This document shows, piece after piece, positions 6,843 through 13,110 of a stretch of 20,370 nucleotides of DNA. Position 1 is the first letter of the stretch. Each line of letters opens with the position of its first letter. The notes under the pieces are model-generated. The model was given only the letters and a program-made list of their open reading frames with translations. It made no database searches and was not told where the DNA came from. Source of the stretch: a virus; the IMG/VR virus record IMGVR_UViG_3300019776_000067, positions 1 to 20,370 of that record; one strand, given 5' to 3'. Position numbers and translations under genes: made by a program.

Positions 6843-7790
6843 ATGGCGATTGTAGCCAATACCTTCCTCACGTTCTCGGCCATCGGGAACCGTGAAGACC
6901 TCGCTGATACGATCTACAATATCAGCCCGATTGAAGTTCCTTTCCAGTCGCTGATTGGCAAGAGCAAGGCCTCGGCCACCTTCCACGAATGGCAGACGGA
7001 CAGCCTTGCCGCTGCCGCTGCAAACGCACAGATTCAGGGTGACGAAGTGGCGTTTGCCGCTGTTTCCCCGACTGTCCGTCTCGGCAACCGCACGCAGACG
7101 CTCCGCAAGGAAGTCATCATTGCGGGGACGCAGGAAGCGGTCAACAAGGCCGGTCGCAAGTCCGAAATGGTCTATCAGCTTCAGAAGCGTTCCAAGGAAC
7201 TGAAGCGTGACCTTGAGTTCGTGCTTTGCTCCAACCAGGCGCCCGTTACGGGTAACTCGACCACTGCCCCGCAGATGCGTCCGCTTTGTGGCTGGTATAG
7301 CACCAACAAGAGCCGTGGTGCTACCGGCGCAGATGGAACGACCTCGGCGGCTGCAACGGACGGCACCCAGCGCGCGTTCACGGAAACGCTCCTTCAGGAC
7401 GTTATCCAGTCGTGCTGGGCTTCGGGCGGTAATCCGACCGTGGCTCTGATGGGTCCGAAGCAGAAGCGCGTTGCGTCCGGCTTCACGGGCGGCGCGACCA
7501 AGTTCGACAAGACCGACGACAAGACGCTGTTTGCGGTTGTTGACGTGTATGTCTCGGACTTCGGCCAGCTTAAGTTCGTTCCGTCGCGCTTCACGCGTGG
7601 TGCGGCTTCGGGCGCTGACCGTGAAGTTCACATTCTGGACACGGATTATTGGGCGCTCTCGACGCTCCGTCCGATGCAGACGGTGGACCTCGCCAAGACC
7701 GGTGACGCTGAAAAGGCGATGATCATCACGGAAGTCACTCTCGAAGCCCGCAACGAAGGCGCTTCGGGCATCGTGGCCGATCTCACCTAA
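6843..7790 (+). CDS. Major capsid protein (DUF5309 / SU10-like)
   Basis: The 315-residue protein forms the capsid shell. The N-terminus (MAIVANTFLTFSAIGNREDL, then IYNISPIEVPFQSLIGK) and the middle (TQTLRKEVIIAGTQEAVNKAG; ELKRDLEFVLCSN) match what I know of the DUF5309 group, which includes the SU10 major capsid protein with an HK97 fold. The C-terminal part contains DTDYWALSTLRPMQTVDLAKTGD, also typical. GGAG at 6832-6835 precedes ATG 6843. The gene ends in tandem TAA codons (7788-7793) and is followed within 25 bases by a strong terminator, as expected for the most highly expressed virion gene. Identification is by pattern plus position after the scaffold. Confidence 0.93.
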   Translation: MAIVANTFLTFSAIGNREDLADTIYNISPIEVPFQSLIGKSKASATFHEWQTDSLAAAAANAQIQGDEVAFAAVSPTVRLGNRTQTLRKEVIIAGTQEAVNKAGRKSEMVYQLQKRSKELKRDLEFVLCSNQAPVTGNSTTAPQMRPLCGWYSTNKSRGATGADGTTSAAATDGTQRAFTETLLQDVIQSCWASGGNPTVALMGPKQKRVASGFTGGATKFDKTDDKTLFAVVDVYVSDFGQLKFVPSRFTRGAASGADREVHILDTDYWALSTLRPMQTVDLAKTGDAEKAMIITEVTLEARNEGASGIVADLT

Positions 7791-7813
7791 TAACGTCTCA
7801 AGTCTTGAAAACT

Positions 7814-7841
7814 GGGGGGGGGGCTTCGGCTCTCCCCTTTT
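7814..7841 (+). terminator. Intrinsic terminator with UUCG tetraloop after the capsid gene
   Basis: The run of ten G (7814-7823) plus C7824 pairs with G7829 and CTCTCCCC (7830-7837), with two G-U pairs, around a TTCG loop (7825-7828). TTTT follows at 7838-7841. The C-UUCG-G loop is exceptionally stable. The stem then T-run is a classic rho-independent terminator. It would separate capsid transcription from the tail genes, perhaps partially, because no strong promoter is apparent immediately downstream. Confidence 0.85.
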
Positions 7842-7855
7842 CATTTGGAGGCTTT

Positions 7856-8155
7856 ATGGCCCAATTCGATCACGTTTCCGTCAATGCTACGGGGGTGCAG
7901 GTCACGACCGGCGCAGCCTCTGGTGTTGTCGCAATCCCCGTCAATGCGGCGGGCAAAATCCCGAAGCAGTGTCGCCTTCAGGCGCTGGGCAACGTCTATG
8001 TCCGCCCCGGCCTTTCAGGCACAACCTGCACGGTAAACGACATTCTGCTTAGCCCGAACGAAGCCCTTATCGTGGACACGTTTGGCTTTACGCACATTGC
8101 GCACTTGCAGGAAACCGCTGCGGCCAAGTTCAACATCACGCCGCTGGAATCGTAA
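7856..8155 (+). CDS. Small beta-rich head protein (candidate decoration protein), 99 aa
   Basis: I chose ATG 7856, five bases behind GGAGG (7847-7851); a TTG at 7805 in frame would run through the terminator and is rejected. The 99 residues lack helices and show short beta-like stretches: GVVAIPVNAAGKIPK, LQALGNVYVRPG, TVNDILLSPNEALIVDTFGFTH, ending FNITPLES. Small proteins of this style commonly follow capsid genes in phages. A capsid-decorating or stabilising role is inferred from position and composition. No named family is certain. Confidence 0.8.
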   Translation: MAQFDHVSVNATGVQVTTGAASGVVAIPVNAAGKIPKQCRLQALGNVYVRPGLSGTTCTVNDILLSPNEALIVDTFGFTHIAHLQETAAAKFNITPLES

Positions 8156-8156
8156 G

Positions 8157-8480
8157 ATGAAGCGGTTTGTTGATGAGGTTGATGGCGTCTCGGAATACAT
8201 TTCGTATGACGACGCGGCGGAAACCTTCACGATCCAACGCACGGCGGACCTTCAGGCTGTTGCCGACGATGTGGCCGCCAAGCATTCGCAGACGCTGGGC
8301 AAGACCGAACTTGGTTGGCATATCGGGAGCATCCCCGTTCCCCTGTTGCAGCAATATGCCCAGACGCGGGGTATTGCCAACTTCTGGGACCTTTGCACCC
8401 CGGCCTATGCCGATGAGTTGATGGCGCTTTGCCAGAACGCGGACTACCGCAAATTCAGCCCCACGGATGGTAAAGCATGA
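8157..8480 (+). CDS. Conserved-type phage protein between capsid and adaptor, 107 aa
   Basis: ATG 8157 follows the preceding TAA by one base; longer starts in this frame lie inside the previous gene and are unlikely. The 107-residue protein starts MKRFVDEVDGVSEYISYDDA and contains LGWHIGSIPVPLLQQYAQTRG (about 52-72), a WHIxSIP motif I recall from small proteins in other phages' head-tail regions. It then runs FWDLCTPAYADELMAL. Its function is not established to my knowledge. The stop overlaps the adaptor start in ATGA. Confidence 0.8.
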   Translation: MKRFVDEVDGVSEYISYDDAAETFTIQRTADLQAVADDVAAKHSQTLGKTELGWHIGSIPVPLLQQYAQTRGIANFWDLCTPAYADELMALCQNADYRKFSPTDGKA

Positions 8481-9088
8481 GCCTTTCCACCTACTCCGAC
8501 CTTGTGGCGGCAATCGGCAACTGGCTGAACCGTTCCGATCTGTCGGCCCGCATTCCTGAATTCATCGCGCTTGCGGAAGCGGAGTTCAACCGCCGCATTC
8601 GTACGATGGATATGGAACAGCGCGCTTACGCCACTGTGTCGAATGCGATTGCCCTGCCGTCCGACTTTAACGGTATGGCAGCAATCAAGGTGGACGAAAC
8701 CTCGGTTGCGTTCCTGCCCAAGAACGACTTCTTTCGCTTGGAACTCACAGGCCCTGCCGCGCCCAAGTTCTACACCATTGCGGATGGTCAAATCTTCCTC
8801 ACGCCCACGCCCACGTCGGGCAATGTGACGATTGACTATTACGCCAAGATTCCGGCCCTGACGGTATCAAATCCCACAAACTGGATGATGACCGAACACC
8901 CGGATTTATATCTGTTCTCATCGCTCGTTCAGGCGGAATTCTACGGGTGGAATGACGACCGGCTGCCTTTGATTAAAGCGCGTTGCGAAGAGATTATTGA
9001 TCAGATTGAAGCTCAGGAGGACAAGAAGTCCTACGGCTCGGCTCCGCTTGCTCCCCGCCTTCAGGCTGGCGCGTGGCTTAACACTTGA
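8477..9088 (+). CDS. Head-tail adaptor protein (SU10 adaptor / P22 gp4-like)
   Basis: The adaptor ring attaches beneath the portal and carries the tail nozzle. The 203-residue product has the features of the SU10-type adaptors: an N-terminal helix TYSDLVAAIGNWLNRSDLSA, then IPEFIALAEAEFNRRIRT (25-42), and the beta core (ALPSDFNGMAAIKVD). Next come ADGQIFLTPTPTSGNVTIDYY and the helical C-terminus HPDLYLFSSLVQAEFYGWNDD. Length and order (capsid, adaptor, nozzle) agree. ATG 8477 overlaps the previous stop in ATGA, and its own TGA overlaps the next start in TTGA. Confidence 0.88.
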   Translation: MSLSTYSDLVAAIGNWLNRSDLSARIPEFIALAEAEFNRRIRTMDMEQRAYATVSNAIALPSDFNGMAAIKVDETSVAFLPKNDFFRLELTGPAAPKFYTIADGQIFLTPTPTSGNVTIDYYAKIPALTVSNPTNWMMTEHPDLYLFSSLVQAEFYGWNDDRLPLIKARCEEIIDQIEAQEDKKSYGSAPLAPRLQAGAWLNT

Positions 9089-10515
9089 CCTACATCCCCT
9101 TCGGCCCCTTCCAGCCTGACAAGCCCTCCAGACTGAACGACGGCGCGTTGTCTGTTGCGGACGGGGTTTTGCCCCTTCCCGATGGATATCGCCCCTGTGG
9201 GCAGTTTGTGGACGATTTTAGCGCCCTTCCGATGGCCCCTAGAGGGGGTGCGACGTTCGTATCGACTTCGGGCATTGCCTCGATCATCGTGGGGACGCAG
9301 ACCAGCCTCTACAAAGCGGACGGCTCCAGCTTTAGCGAGATTGGCACGGGCTATTCCCTTCAGGGGTCCATGCGCTGGCGCTTTGCCCAGTTTGGCGATT
9401 TGGCGATTGCGACGAACTCCGCAGATGCGCCCGTCAAGATCAACCTGTCGGACTTCACCGTAAGCCCCTTGGGTGGCAATCCGCCGAAGTTTGAAAGCAT
9501 CGGCGTTGTAAAGGACTTCCTTGTCGGGACCGTCCGCAACGGGGCAATCAATGTTATTGGTTGGTCTGCCTTGAACAATGCCGAAAGCTGGACGGTCGGC
9601 ACGGGACAGGCGGACTATAACGAGTTCCCCGATGGCGGGCGGGTCAATGGGATCCTGTCGGGTGAATTCGGGGTTATCCTCCAGAGGAACGCCGTGCGCG
9701 TCATGAGTTACGTCGGTGGCAACTTCATCTTCTCGATTGACGTTGTATCGACCAATATCGGCTGCGTCTCTCCGCATACAGTCGCACAGGCCGGCAGGTT
9801 GGGCTTCTTTGTTGATGACAAGGGGCCTGCCATGTGGAACGGCTCTGACGTTCAGTTGATTGGCGATGAGGAATGGTCCCGCGCGTTCATGGCGGGCTAT
9901 GACATTAACGATTGGCCGGAATGCTCCACGGCGGTTGATCGAAAGCAGGGCATTGTCCTTTGGGCCATGCCGGATAAGATTTGGGGCTATAACTGGCGTT
10001 TGAACAAGGCGTTTACGCTGCCTTACATTTCCCCGATTATCTTTTCGGGCGTCTCCAAGGGCATCAACATTGATGAACTGGACGAGGTTGTCGGCGCGCC
10101 TGACAGCAACATTGACAGCCCCGGCCTCTTGTCTCTGGACGACCCCTCTTTCGGCGGCGGAAACCCACTTCTTTACGTGTTCTCCAATACCTATGCTTTG
10201 GGGCGGTTCTCAGGCACCCCGATGGCCGCGACATTCACCGGAACGGACCTCGAACTCATCCCCGGACGCCGCGCGAATGTCCGCTTTGTCCGCCCTGACA
10301 TTGACTGCGATGTTTTGACGGTCTCACTCAAGACCAAGCAGCGCCTTGTCGATAGCTACGGGACGGCTTCATCGACCGAATACACGGCAAGCGGCGACGT
10401 GCCTGTAAGGGCGTCGGGGCGGTATGTGCAGCCGACGATTTCCATTCCCGCAGGCGAGGTTTGGACCTTTGCCAAGGGTGTTGATTACATTTCGTCTCCA
10501 GGGGGTGGCCGATGA
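9085..10515 (+). CDS. Tail nozzle / tail accessory protein (P22 gp10-like)
   Basis: A 476-residue protein following the adaptor, corresponding to the nozzle or gp10-type packaged-DNA stabilisation protein that closes the portal channel. The N-terminus MTYIPFGPFQPDKPSRLNDGALSV is characteristic. The body is made of repeated beta-strands with internal Gly and aromatic residues suggesting a beta-propeller, for example GMRWRFAQFGDLAIATN-like stretches (about 94-110) and GRLGFFVDDKGPAMWNGSDV. The start is TTG 9085 in a TTGA overlap; the family motif begins right at this codon, which supports it. The stop overlaps the next gene in ATGA. Confidence 0.85.
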   Translation: MTYIPFGPFQPDKPSRLNDGALSVADGVLPLPDGYRPCGQFVDDFSALPMAPRGGATFVSTSGIASIIVGTQTSLYKADGSSFSEIGTGYSLQGSMRWRFAQFGDLAIATNSADAPVKINLSDFTVSPLGGNPPKFESIGVVKDFLVGTVRNGAINVIGWSALNNAESWTVGTGQADYNEFPDGGRVNGILSGEFGVILQRNAVRVMSYVGGNFIFSIDVVSTNIGCVSPHTVAQAGRLGFFVDDKGPAMWNGSDVQLIGDEEWSRAFMAGYDINDWPECSTAVDRKQGIVLWAMPDKIWGYNWRLNKAFTLPYISPIIFSGVSKGINIDELDEVVGAPDSNIDSPGLLSLDDPSFGGGNPLLYVFSNTYALGRFSGTPMAATFTGTDLELIPGRRANVRFVRPDIDCDVLTVSLKTKQRLVDSYGTASSTEYTASGDVPVRASGRYVQPTISIPAGEVWTFAKGVDYISSPGGGR

Positions 10516-11678
10516 GTTGGACGCTTAACCCGAAATACGTTCCCGCGAACGTCAAATGGGCAAGACAGGCACCGACGCATCTTAATGATACGATCTCAGC
10601 CCTTCAGGGGCGCCCTAGAGATGTTTCAACCCTCCGCCCGCGTCCGACTACCCTTTCGGAGCGTATCGCCTCTGCAATCGTCCCTGACGGGCGCAAATGG
10701 ACCGATATGCGCAACAAGGTGTCGGGTGCGGTTGATGCTCTGACGCCATTGGGGGCGGAGCAGCCGCTTCGTGACGCACGTTCGGCCTATCAGGGCGGTA
10801 ATAGGCTCACCGGCCTTGGCTTGGGCGCTCTCGCGGCTCTGGGGGCTATTCCAGGCGAAGGCATTGCAGAGCGCGGCCTGTCAAAAGCGCGTGGCATTTT
10901 CGGCAAGAAGGGCATCATTGCCTACCACGGAAGCCCGCATTCGTTCGACAAGTTTTCGCTTGATAAAATTGGCACAGGTGAAGGCGCGCAGGCTTACGGG
11001 CATGGGCTGTATTTTGCCGAGAAAGAGGGCGTAGCAAAATCCTATCGCGATGCGCTGGCGGGGGCGGGAAAGCTCATAGTTGACGGGCCGAGCGGCGTCA
11101 AAAAGCTTAATGCTGAAAAAATAGCGTCTCGCCTAGAGAAGAAATACGATCCTGAAATGGCAGACGAATTCCGCGAGTATCTGCGGATGATTGGCCAAGG
11201 CGACATGACAATTGCTGACATGAAGCGGGACTTTTTCGGCCAAGCTGCAAGATCGTCGTGGGGGCGCGATGTCTATAGCGCGATCCGTGATGCCAAGGGT
11301 GTTGAAAACACCGGCTCCATGTATCAAGTCCGCATCAACGCAGACCCAAACGACTTCCTTGATTGGGATGCGCCGGTCGCTAAGAATTTAGCGCCGGTTG
11401 CGCAAAAGCATCTTGGCGATATGGCCCAATACGCCAAAACTAACGGTCAATTGGTTCACAAGATTGGTACGACTGACGTTGTCCCCGACCTTAAAGCGGC
11501 TGGATACCCCGGCATCAAATACCTAGACCAAGGCTCACGCGGCGCAGGTGAAGGCTCACGCAACTACGTTGTCTTTGATGACGCTCTTATTGAGATTCTG
11601 AAGAAATACGGCATCGCGGTTCCTGCAATGGGCCTCGGTGTCGCGGGTATGTCACGCCAGCCGGAGGGTGGAATGTGA
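10512..11678 (+). CDS. Virion-region protein with ADP-ribosyltransferase-like domain
   Basis: A 388-residue protein in the tail block. Residues 1-130 lack a known domain and include a Gly/Leu-rich hydrophobic stretch (GLGLGALAALGAIPGEGIAE, 101-120) like that of internal virion proteins. From about 135 the sequence matches the ADP-ribosyltransferase family seen in phage polyvalent proteins: IAYHGSPHSFDKF (136-148), GHGLYFAEKEGVAKSY (163-178), YQVRINAD (271-278) and GIKYLDQ...RNYVVFDDALIEIL (334-363). His139 and Tyr167 fit the first two NAD-binding motifs. The third motif has Asn351 where many family members carry a Glu or Gln, so activity needs testing. Coupled by ATGA upstream and GTGA downstream. 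Likely role: modification of host or phage proteins after delivery (inference, by analogy to T4 Alt). Confidence 0.8.
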   Translation: MSWTLNPKYVPANVKWARQAPTHLNDTISALQGRPRDVSTLRPRPTTLSERIASAIVPDGRKWTDMRNKVSGAVDALTPLGAEQPLRDARSAYQGGNRLTGLGLGALAALGAIPGEGIAERGLSKARGIFGKKGIIAYHGSPHSFDKFSLDKIGTGEGAQAYGHGLYFAEKEGVAKSYRDALAGAGKLIVDGPSGVKKLNAEKIASRLEKKYDPEMADEFREYLRMIGQGDMTIADMKRDFFGQAARSSWGRDVYSAIRDAKGVENTGSMYQVRINADPNDFLDWDAPVAKNLAPVAQKHLGDMAQYAKTNGQLVHKIGTTDVVPDLKAAGYPGIKYLDQGSRGAGEGSRNYVVFDDALIEILKKYGIAVPAMGLGVAGMSRQPEGGM

Positions 11679-12145
11679 CGACCGCGCTGTATGTCTACAT
11701 TTGCACCAAGACCACGGCAGATGTTGTCATTCCCCGCTATGCAAGGACACAAGAGGACTACAACCGCCGCGTATCGGGTGGATTTCAGGCTATTGCAGGG
11801 GGGCATACACGCGCGGGAGATTTGCTCCTGCGTCCGACAACGGCGGCGGTGTCCAACCATCTTCTATGCGACGGTTCCACGCTGAACATTACGCAGTTCC
11901 CGGACCTTTACGACGCCATCGGAACGACCTTCGGCGGGGATGGGGTTACTACCTTCAAGCTGCCTGACTACGGCGCGCAGGCGCTCACCGTTCCGGGCAT
12001 TAGCGTTACACAGACGGTCGATCCTTCCGGCACGGTATCCACGGGCGGCACGGTTACAACGCCTTCGGGCAGTGGCCAGACGGGCGGCTCTACGGGCGGC
12101 AACGTTGTATCGGGTGGTCGCGCGCCTCGGAGGCAATTGGATTGA
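11675..12145 (+). CDS. Phage tail collar domain protein
   Basis: A 156-residue protein starting at GTG 11675 in a GTGA overlap. The central segment NHLLCDGSTLNITQFPDLYD...GTTFGGDGVTTFKLPDYG (about 61-100) is the tail collar domain, with its CDGS, PDLYxAIGTTFG and TTFKLPD signatures. The C-terminal quarter is a low-complexity Gly/Thr/Ser run (TVSTGGTVTTPSGSG) ending in a basic RAPRRQLD. The protein is short for a fibre and may be a collar or tail-tip piece to which the spike attaches. Unlike most collar proteins it has no long C-terminal fibre. Confidence 0.88.
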   Translation: MTTALYVYICTKTTADVVIPRYARTQEDYNRRVSGGFQAIAGGHTRAGDLLLRPTTAAVSNHLLCDGSTLNITQFPDLYDAIGTTFGGDGVTTFKLPDYGAQALTVPGISVTQTVDPSGTVSTGGTVTTPSGSGQTGGSTGGNVVSGGRAPRRQLD

Positions 12146-12516
12146 TCCCGTTTCAGGCAAGGAGCGAATTCCTTCGCTTCCGTGACCAGTTTCTGGAGGC
12201 CATCGACCCGCGATATTACTGCATCTATTGGCTGGAAAACCGCATCCTGAACGGGTCTGCGCATATCCTTTCAAATGACGATGCGGCGATCATCTACGAA
12301 GTCCGCACCTACCCCACGGGGGCCAAGGAACTGCACGGGCTTCTCGCTGCGGGAAACATGGAAAGCATTGTCCAGGAGTTGATCCCGGCTGCGGAGCAAA
12401 TCGCGCGGGATTGGGGCTGTATTTCAGCCTGCATCGAAAGCCGTCCGGGATGGGCAAAGGCGCTCAAGCCCTACGGATATGAAGTTCATCAAGTGGCAAT
12501 AAAGAAAGAGCTTTAA
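12142..12516 (+). CDS. GNAT-like (acetyltransferase-fold) phage protein, 124 aa
   Basis: TTG 12142 overlaps the TGA of the collar gene in TTGA. The 124 residues resemble the small GNAT-like proteins often found in phage tail regions: YCIYWLENRILNGSAHILSNDDAAIIYEVRTYPTG, then LHGLLAAGNMESIVQEL (65-81), a Cys-containing strand WGCISACIESRPGWAKALKPYGY (91-113) and a short tail. The acetyl-CoA loop (R/QxxGxG/A) is not visible, so enzymatic activity is doubtful and it may be a structural relative. No further partner is apparent. Assignment is by recalled pattern only. Confidence 0.6.
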   Translation: MIPFQARSEFLRFRDQFLEAIDPRYYCIYWLENRILNGSAHILSNDDAAIIYEVRTYPTGAKELHGLLAAGNMESIVQELIPAAEQIARDWGCISACIESRPGWAKALKPYGYEVHQVAIKKEL

Positions 12517-12520
12517 CTTG

Positions 12521-12542
12521 CCGTGAATCACGGTTTGTTCTG
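12521..12542 (+). terminator. Weak terminator-like hairpin before the HNH gene
   Basis: CCGTG (12521-12525), loop AAT, CACGG (12529-12533), followed by TTTGTTCTGT. A 5-bp stem with a T-rich tail just after the GNAT-like gene. It may reduce read-through or be part of the HNH leader. Confidence 0.35.
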
Positions 12543-12550
12543 TAAAATGC

Positions 12551-12585
12551 GGGCCACGAAGGTGCTGGTAACACCAACGCGGCCC
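12551..12585 (+). ncRNA. Structured RNA element in the HNH leader
   Basis: GGGCC (12551-12555) pairs with GGCCC (12581-12585), CG (12557-58) with CG (12578-79), and GGTG (12561-12564) with CACC (12572-12575). This leaves a 1x1 A/C mismatch, a symmetric AA/AA internal loop, and a 7-base CTGGTAA loop, giving an 11-bp hairpin. The sequence matches my recollection of leaders upstream of other free-standing phage HNH genes, but I cannot name an Rfam family. It may regulate expression or mark the boundary of a mobile unit. Confidence 0.5.
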
Positions 12586-12594
12586 TAACCAAAA

Positions 12595-12611
12595 CGAACT
12601 ACGGAGGTTCG
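12595..12611 (+). promoter_or_regulatory. Ribosome-site hairpin of the HNH gene
   Basis: CGAAC (12595-12599) pairs with GTTCG (12607-12611) around TACGGAG. The Shine-Dalgarno GGAGG (12603-12607) lies almost wholly in the loop and reaches into the stem, five bases before ATG 12613. The hairpin could hold back translation of the nuclease, as is known for T4 homing endonuclease genes, though here the exposure in the loop might equally favour initiation. Confidence 0.45.
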
Positions 12612-12612
12612 C

Positions 12613-13098
12613 ATGGGTGACGTTGTTATACCCCATATCACTGATAAAATGCACGCCCGTTTTTGGTCAAAAGTTGACCGGCGCGGCGCGGATGAATGCT
12701 GGCCTTGGACTGCCTCAATTAATACGGGCGGGTATGGTCAATTTATCATCAAAGCTGGGCTAATTCGTAGGGCGCATCAAATGGCGCTCTACCTGTCCGG
12801 CAATCCAAGAATAGGCGACCTTCACGCGCTTCATAGCTGCGACAACAGGGCTTGCTGCAATCCCGCTCATTTGCGGTGGGGAACGATAGCAGAAAACGCT
12901 TGGGATAAATCACAGCGCGGGCGGTGCCGTGACACTTCAGGCGAACGCAACGCTAACCACAAGTTGACTGAAGCAGACGTGAGGCAAATCCGCGAGACGG
13001 ATGGAACGCATCGGGCATTGGCGGCGGCTTACGGGGTCGCTCACACAGTAATTGGACAGATTAAGCGCGGCGAGAAATGGCGCTGCATATTGCCATAG
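12613..13098 (+). CDS. Free-standing HNH (homing-type) endonuclease
   Basis: A 161-residue protein that cuts DNA, probably to spread itself into phages lacking it. The N-terminal part (FWSKVDRRGADECWPWTASIN, 17-37) is typical of HNH_3 homing nucleases. The HNH core is HALHSCDNRACCNPAHLRWGT (71-91), with His74, Asn78, His86 and Cys76/Cys81/Cys82, consistent with zinc-stabilised HNH motifs. RGRCRD (102-107) follows. The C-terminus is a DNA-binding helix-turn-helix: KLTEADVRQIRETDG...ALAAAYGVAHTVIGQIKRGEKW (117-156). It interrupts an otherwise virion-gene block, with a 96-base structured leader, so it looks inserted. It is in the same frame as the next gene, with only TAG 13096-13098 between them. 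Confidence 0.93.
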   Translation: MGDVVIPHITDKMHARFWSKVDRRGADECWPWTASINTGGYGQFIIKAGLIRRAHQMALYLSGNPRIGDLHALHSCDNRACCNPAHLRWGTIAENAWDKSQRGRCRDTSGERNANHKLTEADVRQIRETDGTHRALAAAYGVAHTVIGQIKRGEKWRCILP

Positions 13099-13110
13099 GA
13101 GGCGAAAATC
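13097..13110 (+). promoter_or_regulatory. Perfect Shine-Dalgarno ahead of an ATC start
   Basis: AGGAGG (13097-13102) overlaps the HNH stop codon and is followed after five bases by ATC (13108-13110). The spacing is ideal, and family-typical protein sequence starts at that codon. The next in-frame ATG is 69 bases further on and has no ribosome site. Confidence 0.6.

Noticed and set aside
6720-7844. 374-residue open frame on the minus strand opposite the capsid gene
   Set aside because: It lies wholly antisense to the scaffold end, the major capsid gene and the terminator; composition is Arg/Leu-rich without domain patterns. It is a by-product of the codon bias of the capsid gene.
7805-7855. 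TTG 7805 as the start of the 99-residue head protein
   Set aside because: It would place coding sequence through a strong UUCG terminator, whereas ATG 7856 has GGAGG at ideal distance.
9061-9777. 238-residue open frame on the minus strand
   Set aside because: Antisense to the tail nozzle gene, without domain features; shadow of codon bias.
11531-11562. 11-base direct repeat AAGGCTCACGC within the ART-like gene
   Set aside because: The two copies encode GSR twice in a loop and are too short and local to be an attachment site or mobile-element trace.
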